NCBI GenBank assembly: GCA_905234855.1
Contig: CAJOIU010000012.1
Span: 1-47,027 of the forward strand
Reading direction: 5' to 3'
From: an uncultured Oscillospiraceae bacterium
GTDB lineage: Bacteria > Bacillota > Clostridia > Oscillospirales > Oscillospiraceae
Length of the DNA: 47,027 nucleotides
Shown here: positions 33,123 through 41,006 of the stretch, piece after piece
Numbering within the stretch: position 1 is the first letter of the stretch
How the letters are laid out: each line of letters opens with the position of its first letter
Translations under genes and position numbers: made by a program
Notes under the pieces: model-generated
What the model was told of the DNA's origin: nothing
The model's input: the letters and a program-made list of their open reading frames with translations, nothing else
Database searches by the model: none

Positions 33123-35762
33123 ATGAGCGAAGCGGCAAAAAAACTGATGATCCTCGATGGCAACTCCATCGTGAACCGGGCGTTTTACGGCATTCGGATG
33201 CTGAACGCGCCGGACGGCACGCCAACGAACGGCGTATACGGCTTTCTGGCGATCCTGCAGCGGCTTTTGGAACTGGAATCGCCGGACGGCGTATGCGTTA
33301 CCTTCGATGTGCACGCGCCTACCTTCCGCCATGAGATGAGCGAAGCGTATAAGGCGCAGCGTAAGCCTATGCCGGAGGAGCTGCGCGTACAGATGCCGAT
33401 CCTCAAGGACGTACTCGACGCCATGGGCATCCGCCGCTACGAGCTGGCAGGCTGGGAGGCGGACGATCTGCTCGGCACCTTCGCCCGTATCTGCGAGGAG
33501 ATCGGCTGGGACTGCCGCCTCGTCACGGGCGACAAGGATTCCTTCCAGCTCATCACCGACGCGACCCATGTCGTCCATATCAAATCCCGCATGGGACAGA
33601 CGGAGACCATCGAATACGATCCCGCCCGATTCCGTGAGGAATACGGCTTCGAGCCGATCAAAATGATCGACCTTAAGTCCCTCATGGGCGACAGCTCGGA
33701 TAATATCCCCGGCGTGCCGGGCATCGGCGAGAAGACCGCCCTCGATCTGCTGCACCGCTTCGGCTCGCTCGACGGGGTATACGAGAACCTCGACGATCCC
33801 GCCGTGAAGCCCGGCCAGCGCAAGAAGCTCCAAGAGGGCGAGGCCAGCGCGCGGGAATCCTTCGTCCTTGCCACGATCCGGCGGGATGCGCCCATAGACT
33901 TCCGGCCGGAGGAGACCCTCTGGCAGCTCACGCCGAACGGTGCAACGTATGAGCTTTTCAAGCGTCTCGGCTTCGGGCGTTTTATCGAAAAATGGGGGCT
34001 GAAGCCCGACGCGCCCGAGCAGGAGCAGATTTTTGAATGCGAATGCACCTCCGCCCCCGTGACGAACGCGGGGGAAATGGACGCGGCGATCGCCGCGCTC
34101 GGCGGGAAAACCGCTTATATCTGGTGTGGTCCAGATTTGGATTATGTCACCTTTCAAGCGGAGGAAAACGCTTGGGTTCTTGACAAGCAATCTTATTCAG
34201 ATGATTATAATTCCGCATTATGTAAACTCTTCGGCGCTGCGGTGCCGAAGGCGGGGCACGATATCAAGGACATCCAGCGCCGCCTTATGGAGCGCGGGAT
34301 CGAGAGCGGGAACTGGGTGTTTGATTCGGCGCTCGCGGCCTATTTGTTGGACGCCACGGCAAGCAGCTACGAGTTGGAGCGGCTTTGCCCGAAATACTGC
34401 GGCTTCTCGCTCATGGACGCGGAGGACGACGGGCAGATGTCTCTGCTGGATGAGGACGTGAATCGGCTGGCGGAGTGTCTGCAGAAGGCAGCGTCCGTGG
34501 CGTGCCTGGAGGAGGTTTTCCGCCCGAAGCTCGCGGAGTGCGGCATAGAGCGCCTCTATTACGATATCGAGCTTCCCCTCTGCTCCGTTCTGGCAGAGAT
34601 GGAAACGAACGGCTTTCTCGTGGATCGACAGGCGCTCTATGATTTCGGTCAGAGCCTCACGGATCGCATCGCGGCGCTTCAGGCCTCCATCTGGGAACGC
34701 GCGGGTGGAGAGTTCAACATAAACTCCCCAAAGCAGCTCGGCGAGGTGCTGTTCGAGCGCTTGGCGCTGCCGGCGGGGAAAAAGACCAAGACCGGCTGGA
34801 GCACCAACGCGGATATCCTCGAGAAGCTGCGGCCAAAGCATCCCATCGTGGGGGAGATCCTCGAATATCGGGAGCTCACAAAGCTCAAAAGCACCTATGC
34901 GGATGGTCTGCTGAAAACCATCGCCGACGACGGGCGCATCCATACGACGTTCCAGATGACCGTGACGGACACGGGACGCTTGTCCTCACGCGAGCCGAAT
35001 CTGCAGAACATCCCCGTGCGGCGGGAGCTGGGCGCGGGCATCCGGCGCATGTTCGTGGCGGGGCCGGGAAATGTCCTCGTGGACGCGGACTACAGCCAGA
35101 TCGAGCTGCGTCTGCTGGCGCACATCTCGCAGGACGAGACGATGATAAACGCCTTCCTCTCCGGGGAGGATATCCATGCCGTCACCGCCAGTCAGGTCTT
35201 CGGCATCCCGCTCGCGGAGGTGACGCACGCCCAGCGCTCGCAGGCGAAGGCCGTCAACTTCGGCATCGTCTACGGCATCTCGGCCTTCTCGCTTGCGCAG
35301 GATATCGGCGTTTTCCAAAACGAGGCGAAGTCCTATATCGATACCTATATGGCCAAATACCACGGCGTGCGCGAGTATATGGCGCAGGCCATCGAGCTAG
35401 GCCGCGAGCAGGGCTATGTTTCCACGCTGTTCGGGCGGCGGCGGTATCTGCCGGAGCTGACCTCATCGAACTTCAACCTGCGCTCCTTCGGCGAGCGCGT
35501 GGCGAGGAACATGCCCATCCAAGGCACCGCGGCGGATGTGATGAAGCTCGCCATGATCCGCGTGCATGACCGGCTGCGGCGCGAGCTTCCCGATGCGAAG
35601 CTGCTTCTGCAGGTGCACGACGAGCTCATCGTGGAATGTCCGGCGGCGCAGGCGGACGACGCGGCGCGCATCCTGAAGGAAGAGATGGAAAACGCCGTGC
35701 ATTACTCCGTGCCGCTCACTGCCGACACCGGCATCGGAAAGAGCTGGGCGGACGCACACTGA
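33123..35762 (+). CDS. polA: DNA polymerase I
   Basis: An 879-residue Pol I for Okazaki-fragment maturation and repair. Residues 1 to about 290 are the 5'-3' flap exonuclease (LILDGNSIVNRAF, YELAGWEADDLLGTF, VTGDKDSFQLI, DLKSLMGDSSDNIPGVPGIGEKTA). The middle (about 305-485) is the 3'-5' exonuclease fold, but the D-x-E of motif I is replaced by IWCGPDLD, so proofreading is probably lost, as in Bacillus and Thermus enzymes. The polymerase domain shows motif A VDADYSQIELRLLAHIS (about 654), motif B RSQAKAVNFGIVYG (about 705) and motif C LLQVHDELIVE (about 828). A 90-base patch (34141-34230) in the inactive exonuclease region is only 33/90 G+C. It heads the polA-rimI-tsa cluster. Confidence 0.96.
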   Translation: MSEAAKKLMILDGNSIVNRAFYGIRMLNAPDGTPTNGVYGFLAILQRLLELESPDGVCVTFDVHAPTFRHEMSEAYKAQRKPMPEELRVQMPILKDVLDAMGIRRYELAGWEADDLLGTFARICEEIGWDCRLVTGDKDSFQLITDATHVVHIKSRMGQTETIEYDPARFREEYGFEPIKMIDLKSLMGDSSDNIPGVPGIGEKTALDLLHRFGSLDGVYENLDDPAVKPGQRKKLQEGEASARESFVLATIRRDAPIDFRPEETLWQLTPNGATYELFKRLGFGRFIEKWGLKPDAPEQEQIFECECTSAPVTNAGEMDAAIAALGGKTAYIWCGPDLDYVTFQAEENAWVLDKQSYSDDYNSALCKLFGAAVPKAGHDIKDIQRRLMERGIESGNWVFDSALAAYLLDATASSYELERLCPKYCGFSLMDAEDDGQMSLLDEDVNRLAECLQKAASVACLEEVFRPKLAECGIERLYYDIELPLCSVLAEMETNGFLVDRQALYDFGQSLTDRIAALQASIWERAGGEFNINSPKQLGEVLFERLALPAGKKTKTGWSTNADILEKLRPKHPIVGEILEYRELTKLKSTYADGLLKTIADDGRIHTTFQMTVTDTGRLSSREPNLQNIPVRRELGAGIRRMFVAGPGNVLVDADYSQIELRLLAHISQDETMINAFLSGEDIHAVTASQVFGIPLAEVTHAQRSQAKAVNFGIVYGISAFSLAQDIGVFQNEAKSYIDTYMAKYHGVREYMAQAIELGREQGYVSTLFGRRRYLPELTSSNFNLRSFGERVARNMPIQGTAADVMKLAMIRVHDRLRRELPDAKLLLQVHDELIVECPAAQADDAARILKEEMENAVHYSVPLTADTGIGKSWADAH

Positions 35763-35764
35763 TG

Positions 35765-35846
35765 CTTTTTCTTGAAAGAAAAAGTATCCAAAAAGAACTT
35801 TGCAGCCGCACCAAGCCAAGGCATTATCCCGGCGCTGCGCCCGGTA
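35765..35846 (+). repeat. intergenic repeat, copy 1 (polA-rimI)
   Basis: Begins with an AT-rich hairpin (CTTTTTCT, loop TGAA, AGAAAAAG), then CAAAAAGAACTTT, CGCACC, CATT and CGCCCGGTA in the same order as the second copy at 36287-36366. It starts three bases after the polA stop and ends before rimI. Confidence 0.75.
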
Positions 35847-35873
35847 ACCAAAGCGCGGCGAAGACGAAGCGAC

Positions 35874-36299
35874 ATGATAATAGAACCAGCAAAACCTGAA
35901 CACATCGATGGCATCGCCGCGCTGGAGGCGGCATGCTTTTCCGATCCGTGGCCGCGGGAGCTGATCGCGCGGATGCTCGACCGCTTCTCCGTCGCCGTGG
36001 AGGACGGCGCCGTGGCTGGCTACGCCGTTTTGTCCTCCGTGCTGGACGAGGGGAGCCTCGATAACATTGCCGTTTCCCCCGCCTATCGCCGCCGCGGGAT
36101 TGCGGACGCGCTGCTGGGAGATATCCTCCGGCAGGCGCGGGAACAGGCGCTGGCCTCCGTCACCTTGGAGGTGCGGGCATCGAACGCCCCCGCGATCGCG
36201 TTGTACCGAAAGCACGGCTTTGCCGAGGTCGGGCGGCGCAGGAATTACTATGAAAAACCGAGAGAGGACGCCATATTAATGACATCCTTTTTCTTGTAA
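35874..36299 (+). CDS. rimI: ribosomal protein alanine N-acetyltransferase (GNAT family)
   Basis: A 141-residue GNAT acetyltransferase. IEPAKPEHIDGIAALEAACFSDPWP at the start, LDNIAVSPAYRRRGIADALLGDIL (acetyl-CoA loop) and LEVRASNAPAIALYRKHGFAEVGRRRNYY are typical of RimI, which acetylates the N-terminus of ribosomal protein S18 in E. coli. Position beside tsaD, tsaE and tsaB is the usual one for RimI. The frame stays open upstream through the repeat, but the canonical N-terminus begins at 35874; the ribosome binding site there is weak. Its last codons and stop (Phe-Phe-Leu-stop) are provided by the second repeat copy. Confidence 0.9.
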   Translation: MIIEPAKPEHIDGIAALEAACFSDPWPRELIARMLDRFSVAVEDGAVAGYAVLSSVLDEGSLDNIAVSPAYRRRGIADALLGDILRQAREQALASVTLEVRASNAPAIALYRKHGFAEVGRRRNYYEKPREDAILMTSFFL

Positions 36300-36366
36300 G
36301 ATAAAGGAAGCAAAAAGAACTTTTATTCGCACCGGGCATTTGCCTTTCCGACCCTGCCGCCCGGTA
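36287..36366 (+). repeat. intergenic repeat, copy 2 (rimI-tsaD)
   Basis: Same block order as copy 1: CTTTTTCTTG, CAAAAAGAACTTT, CGCACC, CATT, CGCCCGGTA, with point changes and a small deletion. The rimI stop codon lies inside it at 36297-36299. Confidence 0.75.
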
Positions 36367-36391
36367 TCGCTTGCTGTTTGGAGACCATGCC

Positions 36392-37393
36392 ATGCTGATC
36401 CTATCCGTTGAATCCTCCTGTGACGAGACTGCCGTCGCCCTCGTAAAGGACGGCCGCTGCGTGTTGACCGACCAGATCTTTTCGCAGGCCGACCTGCACG
36501 CCGTATACGGCGGCGTCGTGCCGGAGATTGCCGCGCGCAGCCACCTCGAGGTCATCTCCCTGCTGGCGGAGCGGGCTCTGACCGCTGCGGGCATCACCCG
36601 CGCCGATGTCGACGCGGTGGCCTGCACCTATGCCCCCGGCCTCATCGGCGCGGTGCTGGTGGGTGTGAATTTTGCCAAAAGCGCCGCCCTCGCGCTGGGC
36701 GTGCCGCTGATCCCCGTGCACCATATCCGCGGACATATCGCCGCGAATTATATCGCCTATCCCGAGCTGGAGCCGCCGTTTTTATGCCTCGCTATCTCCG
36801 GCGGGAATACCATGCTGGTGGATGTGCGCGGCTATACTGATATGCACATCCTCGGCCAGACCCGGGACGACGCCGCGGGGGAGTGCTTCGATAAATCCGC
36901 CCGCGTGCTGGGGCTCGGGTACCCCGGCGGCAAGCCCATCGACGACCTCGCGAAACGAGGCGACGATACGCGCTACGAGCTGCCGCGCCCCTACGTCGGC
37001 CAGAACCCGTACGACATGAGCTTCTCCGGCCTCAAAACCGCCGTTATCAACATCGCCCACCACTGTGAACAGACCGGAGAGCCTCTGGATAAGGCGGGGC
37101 TTGCCGCCAGCCTGTGCCGTGCGGTATCGGAATCCCTCGTGGGGCGGACGATGGCCGCAGCCAAGGAGCTGGGCTATACGAAGATCGCTGTGGCAGGCGG
37201 CGTCGCCGCCAACTCCCGCATCCGTGCGGATTTCACCGCCGCCTGCGAAAAGGCGGGCTGCGCCCTGTATATCCCGCCCATGAAGCTCTGCGGCGACAAC
37301 GGCGCCATGATCGGCGCGCAGGGCTATTATGAGTATTTGGCCGGCCGCACGGCGGACAGCCGCCTGAACGCCTACGCCACCATGCCGCTGTGA
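36392..37393 (+). CDS. tsaD: tRNA N6-adenosine threonylcarbamoyltransferase
   Basis: Transfers the threonylcarbamoyl group to A37 of ANN-decoding tRNAs (t6A). The start at 36392 has GGAG eight bases upstream and gives 333 residues with the canonical MLILSVESSCDETAVALV. The metal-binding His111 and His115 lie in IPVHHIRGHIAANY; GLGYPGGKPIDDLA and VAGGVAANSRIR are further family blocks. Followed by tsaE and tsaB, with which it forms the t6A complex. Confidence 0.96.
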   Translation: MLILSVESSCDETAVALVKDGRCVLTDQIFSQADLHAVYGGVVPEIAARSHLEVISLLAERALTAAGITRADVDAVACTYAPGLIGAVLVGVNFAKSAALALGVPLIPVHHIRGHIAANYIAYPELEPPFLCLAISGGNTMLVDVRGYTDMHILGQTRDDAAGECFDKSARVLGLGYPGGKPIDDLAKRGDDTRYELPRPYVGQNPYDMSFSGLKTAVINIAHHCEQTGEPLDKAGLAASLCRAVSESLVGRTMAAAKELGYTKIAVAGGVAANSRIRADFTAACEKAGCALYIPPMKLCGDNGAMIGAQGYYEYLAGRTADSRLNAYATMPL

Positions 37394-37403
37394 GGTCGAT
37401 CCT

Positions 37404-37829
37404 ATGGTTTACATAACAAATTCCGAAGCAGAGACCGAGGCGCTGGGCGCGCGCTTTGCAAGAGAACTGCCGGACGGCAGCGTCGTGGCGTTCTACGGCG
37501 AGCTGGGCAGCGGAAAGACCGCGTTCGTGCGGGGCATGGCGCGGGGTATGGAAATCGACGCGCTGGTGAACAGCCCCACCTTCACCATCGTGAATGAATA
37601 TATCGGCGAACGCTGCCTGTTCCATTTCGATATGTATCGCCTCGGCAGCGCGGACGAGCTCTACGACATCGGCTGGGAGGATTACCTCTCCCGCGGCGGC
37701 GTATGCGCCGTGGAATGGAGCGAAAATGTCGCCGAGGCCTTTGAGGGCGACGAAACTACGGTCACCTTCCGCAAGCTGTCGGAAAGCGCGCGGGAGATCA
37801 CCGTCGAGGGAGGGAACAGATCATGCTGA
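37404..37829 (+). CDS. tsaE: tRNA t6A biosynthesis ATPase
   Basis: The ATPase of the TsaB-TsaD-TsaE complex. A 141-residue protein with Walker A GELGSGKTAFVRG (residues 32-39) and the family segments NSPTFTIVNEY, LFHFDMYRLGSADELYDIGWEDYL and VCAVEWSENV. It starts ten bases after tsaD and overlaps tsaB by seven bases. Confidence 0.95.
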   Translation: MVYITNSEAETEALGARFARELPDGSVVAFYGELGSGKTAFVRGMARGMEIDALVNSPTFTIVNEYIGERCLFHFDMYRLGSADELYDIGWEDYLSRGGVCAVEWSENVAEAFEGDETTVTFRKLSESAREITVEGGNRSC

Positions 37830-38512
37830 TGCTGGCGCTGGAAAGCTCCGCGAAGGCCGCGTCCGCGGCGCTCTTTGAGGACGAAAAGCTTCTGGCCGTG
37901 TCCGTATCGAACGCAGGCCTCACCCACAGCCGGACGCTCCTTCCGATGGCGGAGGATCTTCTCCGCAATCTCGATAAAAGCGTGCGGGACGTCGGCCTTG
38001 TGGCCGTCGCCCACGGCCCCGGCTCCTTCACCGGCCTGCGGATCGGCATGGCCGAGGCCAAGGGACTGTGCTGGGCGCTGCAGATCCCGGTGATCGGCGT
38101 TTCCACGCTGGAGGCCATGGCCTTCGGCGGCCCGGATATGGACAGTTCGATGCTCTGCTGCGCGATGGACGCGCGGCGCGGGCAGGTGTATAACGCCCTC
38201 TTCACCGTGCGGGACGGCAGACCCGTCCGCCTGACGGACGATCGCGCCATCTCTCTGGCGGAGCTGGAGCCGGAGCTCAATTCTTACGGAAAGCCGTGGA
38301 TTTTACTTGGAGACGGCGCGGAGCTGTGCTATAATACATTGGATAAGGACAAGCTCTCGCTGCATCTTGCGCCGGAACCACTGCGCCTCCAGAACGCCCG
38401 GGGCGTCGGCCTCGCGGCGATGGGCAAAGCGCCCCAGCCGGTGGATGCGCTGCTGCCGGTATACCTGCGCCTGTCGCAGGCCGAGCGGGAGCGGCAGGCA
38501 AAGCTGTCATAA
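37823..38512 (+). CDS. tsaB: tRNA t6A biosynthesis protein, inactive TsaD-like partner
   Basis: A 229-residue ASKHA-fold protein that pairs with TsaD. Markers are MLALESSAKAASAALFEDEKL, GLVAVAHGPGSFTGLRIGMAEAKGLCWAL and VSTLEAMAFG. It lacks the TsaD metal-binding histidines, as expected. A likely promoter for the genes downstream lies inside it (38307-38335). Confidence 0.94.
   Translation: MLMLALESSAKAASAALFEDEKLLAVSVSNAGLTHSRTLLPMAEDLLRNLDKSVRDVGLVAVAHGPGSFTGLRIGMAEAKGLCWALQIPVIGVSTLEAMAFGGPDMDSSMLCCAMDARRGQVYNALFTVRDGRPVRLTDDRAISLAELEPELNSYGKPWILLGDGAELCYNTLDKDKLSLHLAPEPLRLQNARGVGLAAMGKAPQPVDALLPVYLRLSQAERERQAKLS
38307..38335 (+). promoter_or_regulatory. internal promoter within tsaB, for upp-glnS
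   Basis: TTGGAG (38307-38312), 17 bases, TATAAT (38330-38335) with an extended -10 TG. It would produce a leader of about 225 bases before upp. Confidence 0.55.
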
Positions 38513-38566
38513 TCGCCTCCCTGCGCAACCCAACCGTAATCAACTTCACACAAAGGAGCGAACGAT

Positions 38567-39196
38567 ATGAGCAAAGTCATGGTATTCACCCATCCTCTCA
38601 TCCAGCACAAGCTGTCCATCCTGCGGGATGAAAACACCTCCGTCAAGGAGTTCCGCGAGCTCGTGAGTGAGATCGCGCAGCTCATGTGCTACGAAGCCAC
38701 CCGGGATCTTCCGCTGGAGGAGGTCGATGTCCAGACCCCCGTGGCGCTGGCGAAATGCCACCGCATCGCCGGAAAGAAGCTGGCCATCGTTCCCATTCTG
38801 CGAGCCGGTCTCGGCATGGTGGACGGCATGGTCGCCATGATGCCGAACGTCAAGGTAGGCCATGTCGGTCTGTTCCGCGATCCCGAGACACTGGAGCCGG
38901 TGAAGTATTACTTCAAAATGCCCCCCGATATCGCGGAGCGGGACGTGATCATCGTCGATCCGATGCTCGCCACCGGCGGCAGCGCCGCGGCGGCGGCCAC
39001 CTTCCTCAAGGAGGTGGGTGTCAAGAACATCAAGCTCATGAGCATCATCGGCGCTCCCGAGGGCGTGGAGGCCATGCAGGCCGCTCATCCCGATGTGGAT
39101 ATCTTCGTCGCCGCGCTTGACGATCATCTGAACGATCACGGCTATATCGTCCCCGGCCTCGGCGACGCGGGCGACCGCATTTTCGGAACGAAATAA
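38567..39196 (+). CDS. upp: uracil phosphoribosyltransferase
   Basis: Salvages uracil to UMP with PRPP. The 209-residue protein has the family signatures [39 protein letters not shown], and the PRPP loop [21 protein letters not shown], ending with [17 protein letters not shown] is eleven bases upstream. It follows tsaB by 54 bases in the same direction. Confidence 0.97.
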   Translation: MSKVMVFTHPLIQHKLSILRDENTSVKEFRELVSEIAQLMCYEATRDLPLEEVDVQTPVALAKCHRIAGKKLAIVPILRAGLGMVDGMVAMMPNVKVGHVGLFRDPETLEPVKYYFKMPPDIAERDVIIVDPMLATGGSAAAAATFLKEVGVKNIKLMSIIGAPEGVEAMQAAHPDVDIFVAALDDHLNDHGYIVPGLGDAGDRIFGTK

Positions 39197-39219
39197 ACCG
39201 CACTGGGAGCGACGATTTT

Positions 39220-40884
39220 ATGGACGAGAACGCGAAAAACTTTATTCTGGATTTTGTAGCGGAGGATATTGCCCCCGGCGGACGGTTCGAGGGGATGCAG
39301 GTGCATACCCGCTTCCCGCCGGAGCCGAACGGCTATCTGCACATCGGCCATTGCAAGGCGCTGTGCATCGATTTCGGCACCGCGGAGCGCTTCGGCGGCA
39401 TCACGAATCTCCGCATGGACGATACGAACCCCGCCAAGGAGGATACCGAATATGTCGACGCCATCCAAGAGGATATCCATTGGCTGGGCTTCGACTGGGG
39501 CGACCGCTTCTTTTACGGCAGCGATTATTTTGAAAAGACCTATGAGCTGGCCGTCGGCCTCATCCGGAAGGGGCTGGCCTATGTATGCGAGCTGACGCCG
39601 GAGCAGTTCCGGGAATACCGGGGCGATGTCGGCACCCCCGCCCGCAGCCCATGGCGCGACCGTCCCATTGAGGAGAGCCTTGACCTCTTCCGCCGCATGC
39701 GCGAGGGCGAGTTCCCCGAGGGCAAGTATACCCTGCGCGCAAAGATCGACCTTGCCTCCGGCAACTTCAACATGCGCGACCCGGTGCTGTACCGCATCCG
39801 CTATATCGAGCATCACCGGCAGGGAACGAAATGGTGCGTCTTCCCGATGTACGACTTCGCTCATCCCATCCAAGACGCCTTGGAGGGCATCACCCACTCC
39901 CTCTGCTCGTTGGAATACGAGGATCACCGTCCGCTGTACGACTGGGTCATCGAGCATACCGACGTACCCTCCAAGCCGCGGCAGATCGAATTTTCCCGCC
40001 TCGGCATCAACCACACCGTCATGTCGAAACGCAAGCTGCGCCGCCTCGTGGAGGAGCATTATGTCTCCGGCTGGGACGATCCGCGGATGCCGACCCTGTG
40101 CGGCCTGCGCCGCCGGGGCTATACGCCGACCGCCGTGCGTTCATTCATCAGCCGCATCGGCGTATCGAAGGTCAGCAGCACGGTGGAATACGCCTTCTTG
40201 GAGCATTGCCTGCGGGAGGAGCTGAACCAGACCGCGCCCCGCCGCATGGCCGTGCTGCATCCCATTAAGCTCATCATTACGAATTATCCCGCGGGCGCGA
40301 GCGAGTCCTTCGAGATCGAGAACAACAACCTTGACGAGACCGCCGGTTTCCGTCCCGTCACCTTCTCCCGGGAGCTGTGGATCGAGACCGAGGACTTCAT
40401 GGAGGAGCCTCCGAAAAAATATAACCGCCTCTTCCCCGGCAACGAGGTTCGGCTCAAAGGGGCGTATATCGTCAAATGCACCGGCTTTGAGAAGGACGCC
40501 GACGGGAATATCACCGCTGTCCTGTGCGAATACGACCCCGCTACCCGCGGCGGCGACACGCCGGACGGACGCAAGGTTCGCGGTACGATCCATTGGGTGA
40601 ACGCCGCCGACTGCGCCGACGCGGAGATCCGTCTGTATGACAACCTGTTTTCCGATCCCGAGCCGGACGCGGCCGAGGATTTCCTCACCTGCCTCAATCC
40701 CGATTCGCTCGAGATCCTCACCGGCTGCAAGGTCGAGCGGGCGCTGGAGAGCGCCGCCGCACCGCAGAGCTTCCAGTTTCTTCGCACCGGTTATTTCGCG
40801 GTGGATAATAAGGACTCGGCTCCCGGCCATCTCGTATTCAACCGCGCTGTCGCACTCAAGGACAGCTTCAAACCCAAGGCATGA
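39220..40884 (+). CDS. glnS: glutaminyl-tRNA synthetase
   Basis: Charges tRNA-Gln with glutamine. The 554-residue class I synthetase has FPPEPNGYLHIGHCKAL (HIGH at residues 41-44), the GlnRS-type RMDDTNPAKEDTEYVDAIQEDIHWLGFDWG, and VMSKRKL (about 267-273) as KMSKS-like loop, plus a two-part anticodon-binding beta-barrel. Most Bacillota make Gln-tRNA by amidation (GatCAB) and lack GlnRS, so this gene reflects an old transfer shared by some Clostridia. GGGAG precedes the ATG; a strong terminator follows. Confidence 0.96.
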   Translation: MDENAKNFILDFVAEDIAPGGRFEGMQVHTRFPPEPNGYLHIGHCKALCIDFGTAERFGGITNLRMDDTNPAKEDTEYVDAIQEDIHWLGFDWGDRFFYGSDYFEKTYELAVGLIRKGLAYVCELTPEQFREYRGDVGTPARSPWRDRPIEESLDLFRRMREGEFPEGKYTLRAKIDLASGNFNMRDPVLYRIRYIEHHRQGTKWCVFPMYDFAHPIQDALEGITHSLCSLEYEDHRPLYDWVIEHTDVPSKPRQIEFSRLGINHTVMSKRKLRRLVEEHYVSGWDDPRMPTLCGLRRRGYTPTAVRSFISRIGVSKVSSTVEYAFLEHCLREELNQTAPRRMAVLHPIKLIITNYPAGASESFEIENNNLDETAGFRPVTFSRELWIETEDFMEEPPKKYNRLFPGNEVRLKGAYIVKCTGFEKDADGNITAVLCEYDPATRGGDTPDGRKVRGTIHWVNAADCADAEIRLYDNLFSDPEPDAAEDFLTCLNPDSLEILTGCKVERALESAAAPQSFQFLRTGYFAVDNKDSAPGHLVFNRAVALKDSFKPKA

Positions 40885-40890
40885 AATCAT

Positions 40891-40934
40891 GGGCGTTCCG
40901 CCGCCGTTTTTCGGTGCGGAACGCCCGCCTTTTT
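40891..40934 (+). terminator. intrinsic terminator after glnS
   Basis: GGGCGTTCCGC (40891-40901) pairs perfectly with GCGGAACGCCC (40916-40926), followed by GCC and five T. Confidence 0.9.
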
Positions 40935-40947
40935 GGCCATAATCTAT

Positions 40948-40976
40948 TTGACAAGTGTTTCACGCGCGAATATAAT
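40948..40976 (+). promoter_or_regulatory. perfect consensus promoter of the secreted protein gene
   Basis: TTGACA (40948-40953), 17 bases, TATAAT (40971-40976). With the near-perfect ribosome binding site of the next gene it predicts strong expression. Confidence 0.9.
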
Positions 40977-41006
40977 TAAACCATCATGAATGAGGAGGTC
41001 ACACCC

